In this document: piece after piece, positions 4,237 to 6,559 of the stretch
How positions within the stretch are numbered: the stretch's first letter is position 1
Layout of the letters: each line of letters opens with the position of its first letter
Origin: Chitinophagaceae bacterium
GTDB taxonomy: Bacteria; Bacteroidota; Bacteroidia; Chitinophagales; UBA10324
Assembly (NCBI GenBank): GCA_023251195.1
Contig: JAHEZG010000223.1
Coordinates: forward strand, 1 to 6,559
DNA: 6,559 bases
Direction of reading: 5' to 3'
Made by a program: the position numbers and the translations under genes
Notes under the pieces: generated by a model
Told to the model about the DNA's origin: nothing
The model's database searches: none
Seen by the model: only the letters and a program-made list of their open reading frames with translations

Positions 4237-5328
4237 TCAACTTTTCTTTTCCTGCATAATCCTGACCGGGTGCGCAATTTTGCTTCCGTGTTTCTGAATG
4301 GTTTCCAGAATGAAAAAATTCACTTCCTCTTTCACCTTCATAAATTCCAGATATTCGGTTTGCGGCACATAGTATTCAATCATCAGATTCACGGCGCTGT
4401 CGCTGAATGAATCGAAGCGAACAAAATTGTCTTCGTTCATTTCTTCACGATTATCAAAATATTTCTGTAGGTCATTAATAATATTCCGCAGTTGCTCTGC
4501 TGAAGTTTCGTAACTCAAACCAATCACCATGTTCACTCTTCGATAAGTTCGGAGTGTGAGATTATCTACGCTTGAATCAGTCATTTTTTTATTCGGAATG
4601 GTGACAAAAGTTTTTTCGGTGGTGCGCAATCGCGTGCTTCGGAAACCTACTTTTTCCACTTTGCCTGTTACATCGCCAACCTTAACAATATCACCAACTG
4701 TAAACGGGCGGTCTAAAAAAATAGTAAGCGAACCAAACAGATTAGCCAGTGTGTCCTGCGCCGCAAGTGCCAATGCCAAACCACCAATTCCTAAACCAGT
4801 GAGAATACTTGCAACATTGAAATGCAGAATTCCACCAAGAATAATTCCGATGCTTATAAGTGTGACAATAATTTTCAATAAATCTTTAATGAACGGAACC
4901 AACTGGTCATCCATTTTCGATTCAGTAAGTTCGGCGCGGTCTCTTAAAATGATGGTGATAAAATCTATCACACGCAGTAACACCCAGGTGAATGTGAGCG
5001 CAATTATTGTAACCAATATTTTTGAAAGAATAGTTTTCAAATCATAATCAACCACTGTTACATCCCAAGCTTTCGGAAATTTTAATAAACGAAATGCAAA
5101 TGAAGCTGTCAATAAAATAATAAACCACGAAGCAGGTTTAAAGATGAGTGCATTGAATTGCTTTACACGGTTTTCCTTGGTGTAACGGCGAAAGAAATTA
5201 TAAATCAGTGTGCCGAGAATTCCGGATATGTATCGCTTGAATAAAAACACGATTAATAATATTCCGACGAACCACGAATATTGTTCAACCGAATTGTCGA
5301 GTATTTTTTGAGATAGAAATTCTTTCAT
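4237..5328 (-). CDS. MscS-family mechanosensitive ion channel
   Basis: This 363-residue membrane protein belongs to the small-conductance mechanosensitive channel family, which opens under membrane tension to release ions and osmolytes on hypo-osmotic shock. Hydrophobic segments lie at about 17-36, 66-84, 100-127 and 150-170, followed by the pore-lining helix at about 172-206 (ILTGLGIGGLALALAAQDTL, ending FLDRPF), rich in the Gly/Ala pattern of MscS TM3. The beta domain follows (FTVGDIVKVGDVTGKVEKVG; FVTIPNKKMTDSSVDNLT) and then a C-terminal alpha/beta domain to about 357. It has more N-terminal helices than E. coli MscS (286 residues), resembling the larger YbdG/YnaI-like members. The ATG at 5328 follows a candidate -7 element at 5353-5360. 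The regulator gene starts 32 bp after its stop. A channel beside a K+ pump operon fits osmotic adaptation. Confidence 0.96.
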   Translation of the reverse strand: MKEFLSQKILDNSVEQYSWFVGILLIVFLFKRYISGILGTLIYNFFRRYTKENRVKQFNALIFKPASWFIILLTASFAFRLLKFPKAWDVTVVDYDLKTILSKILVTIIALTFTWVLLRVIDFITIILRDRAELTESKMDDQLVPFIKDLLKIIVTLISIGIILGGILHFNVASILTGLGIGGLALALAAQDTLANLFGSLTIFLDRPFTVGDIVKVGDVTGKVEKVGFRSTRLRTTEKTFVTIPNKKMTDSSVDNLTLRTYRRVNMVIGLSYETSAEQLRNIINDLQKYFDNREEMNEDNFVRFDSFSDSAVNLMIEYYVPQTEYLEFMKVKEEVNFFILETIQKHGSKIAHPVRIMQEKKS

Positions 5329-5352
5329 TGAAAAATTATTTATTCAATGCGG

Positions 5353-5360
5353 CAAAAATA
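5353..5360 (-). promoter_or_regulatory. Candidate Bacteroidota-type -7 element before the mscS gene
   Basis: The minus strand reads TATTTTTG, an exact fit to the Bacteroidota -7 consensus TAnnTTTG, about 25 bp before the ATG at 5328 in the 74-bp gap behind the amidohydrolase gene. No convincing TTTG -33 box is found at the usual spacing; the nearest is TTTA with a 23-bp spacer. It would drive mscS and probably the downstream regulator. Confidence 0.42.
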
Positions 5361-5402
5361 GAATTGAATTTCAGAAATGTTTTTAAAGCCGATTAGAGAA
5401 TT

Positions 5403-6559
5403 TTATTGTATACCAACCTGACTTCCATCGCAAAGCATATCGCAATCGTAAAGCAAATTAAAGTTGAGATTAAAATCCTGCGGCTGCTCGCCGTTCTTAA
5501 TTGCAGTCAACATTTCGTTGATGATGCGCGTGCGCTCGGTGTGAATGAAGTCGCGTTTTTGTTGATCGAGCTGCAAACTGAAAAAACAAATTCCATCCAC
5601 GAAAGTGTATTCCGGTTTCGCATAAATGCTGAGCGGATTGTTGTTCCACAAAACAAGGTCGGCATCTTTTCCAACTTTGATACTTCCAACTTTATCATCT
5701 ATGTGTAACATCTTCGCAGGGTTGAGCGTGCAGAGTTTCCACGCTTCAATTTCAGTGAGTCCGCCATACTTAATTGATTTCGCTGCTTCCTGATTCAAGC
5801 GGCGCGCCATTTCTGCATCATCAGAGTTTATTGCAGTTACAACACCAACTTTTGTAAGTATTGCTGCATTGTATGGAATTGCATCATACACTTCATACTT
5901 GTAAGCCCACCAGTCAGAAAATGAAGAAGCATAAACACCATGCGCTTTCATCTTGTCGGCAACCTTGTATCCTTCGAGTATGTGTGTGAAAGTGTTCATC
6001 TGAAAGTGCATACTATCGGCAACATGCATCAGCATATTTATTTCGCTCTGCACATACGAGTGACAGGTGATATATCTTTTCGACTGAAGAATTTCAGAGA
6101 GCGCATCTAATTCTAAATCGCGACGCGGCGCATTGAGTGTGGTTTTATTTTTTGCTGCAGTTGAATTCCATTTGTCCCAATCACTTTGATACTGACGCGC
6201 GCGGATAAATCCATCAAACAAAGTTTGTTCAACACCCATTCTGGTTTGCGGAAAGCGAACGGTGTTGCGGTCGCCCCAATTACTTTGCTTCACATTTTCG
6301 CCAAGTGCAAATTTTATAAAGCCGGTCCATCCTGCGAATTTCATTTGCTCAGGAGCATAACCCCACCGAAGTTTTATGAGTTGTGTTTGTCCGCCGATTG
6401 TATTTGCAGAACCATGAAGAAGATGCGAACATGTAACACCACCTGCAAGGTTGCGATAAAGGTTTATATCTTCCGAATTCACCACATCCCCAATACGAAC
6501 TTCAGAGGTAACAGATTGCGTTCCTTCATTCACGCCTTGCGAAATCGCAACGTGCGAGT
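5403..6559 (-). CDS. Amidohydrolase-family metal-dependent hydrolase (5' end outside window)
   Basis: The last ~385 residues of an amidohydrolase-superfamily enzyme, which hydrolyses C-N (or similar) bonds with one or two metals in a TIM barrel. The frame remains open to the window edge: upstream of the GTG at 6531-6533 it reads SHVAISQG, and the partial codon before it allows an H-S-H metal motif, so the true start lies beyond 6559. Visible landmarks are NEGTQSVTSEVRIGDVVN; LAGGVTCSHLLHGSANTIGG; a metal-type histidine in ITCHSYVQSEI (codon 6060-6062); another in FTHILEGYKVADKM (codon 5982-5984); and the strand-8-like aspartate in NSDDAEMARRLNQ (codon 5820-5822). The C-terminal composite domain has KVGSIKVGKDADLVLWNNNP and a final tail ending at TAA 5403-5405. 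Substrate is not deducible. Such Bacteroidota proteins are often secreted, but any signal peptide would be outside the window. No clear link to the ion genes downstream. Confidence 0.93.
   Translation of the reverse strand, partial: SHVAISQGVNEGTQSVTSEVRIGDVVNSEDINLYRNLAGGVTCSHLLHGSANTIGGQTQLIKLRWGYAPEQMKFAGWTGFIKFALGENVKQSNWGDRNTVRFPQTRMGVEQTLFDGFIRARQYQSDWDKWNSTAAKNKTTLNAPRRDLELDALSEILQSKRYITCHSYVQSEINMLMHVADSMHFQMNTFTHILEGYKVADKMKAHGVYASSFSDWWAYKYEVYDAIPYNAAILTKVGVVTAINSDDAEMARRLNQEAAKSIKYGGLTEIEAWKLCTLNPAKMLHIDDKVGSIKVGKDADLVLWNNNPLSIYAKPEYTFVDGICFFSLQLDQQKRDFIHTERTRIINEMLTAIKNGEQPQDFNLNFNLLYDCDMLCDGSQVGIQ

Noticed and set aside
4556..5047. A 163-codon plus-strand open frame
   Set aside because: It lies wholly antisense to the MscS-family gene, whose protein is clearly conserved; its own translation is low in recognisable structure.
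5696..5706. A CTATGTGT word resembling the repeat family
   Set aside because: It is a single short match inside the amidohydrolase coding sequence (ML-HIDDK region), with no palindrome or second word around it.
6531..6533. GTG as the start of the amidohydrolase
   Set aside because: The same frame stays open to the window edge and encodes conserved-looking SHVAISQG with a probable HSH metal motif just upstream, so this codon is an internal valine.

Overview
The window looks like chromosomal DNA from a member of the Bacteroidota. The evidence is AT-rich sequence, A-rich translation start regions without Shine-Dalgarno motifs, a TAnnTTTG-type -7 element in front of the mechanosensitive channel gene, and proteins whose wording (GxxExxY protein, the small DUF-type protein before kdp, the amidohydrolase) is typical of that phylum. 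I cannot place it below phylum. Every gene I can support lies on the minus strand, so the window reads biologically from position 6559 down to 1.

Layout in transcription order: the C-terminal ~385 residues of an amidohydrolase (6559-5403, start outside the window); an MscS-family mechanosensitive channel (5328-4237); a sigma-54-dependent NtrC-type response regulator 32 bp behind it (4204-2867); a repeat-rich stretch holding a GxxExxY (PD-(D/E)XK-like) gene (2732-2310) between copies of a CTATGTG/CACATAG repeat family; an intrinsic terminator (2216-2192); then a potassium-uptake operon. That operon has a sigma-54-type promoter (2123-2108), a 94-residue small protein (2076-1792), a leader with two Crp/Fnr-like palindromes, a 27-residue membrane peptide (1680-1597), KdpF (1586-1509, 25 residues), a hairpin spacer, and KdpA (1437-1), which runs off the window just before its fourth selectivity-filter segment. 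No gene-free stretch exceeds 300 bp.

The likely theme is ion and osmotic homeostasis: a high-affinity K+ pump (Kdp), a tension-gated channel, and a regulator between them. No KdpD/KdpE pair is visible. Instead, a sigma-54 activator with an intact GAFTGA loop sits directly upstream of an operon that has a near-consensus -24/-12 promoter. I infer that this regulator controls kdp. The second point of interest is the GxxExxY gene: it sits precisely between two 30-bp direct repeats (28/30 identical). These are half copies of a 63-bp palindromic element found twice complete, and one complete copy supplies both the stop codon and a terminator-like hairpin of the regulator gene. This looks like a small mobile or domesticated unit.
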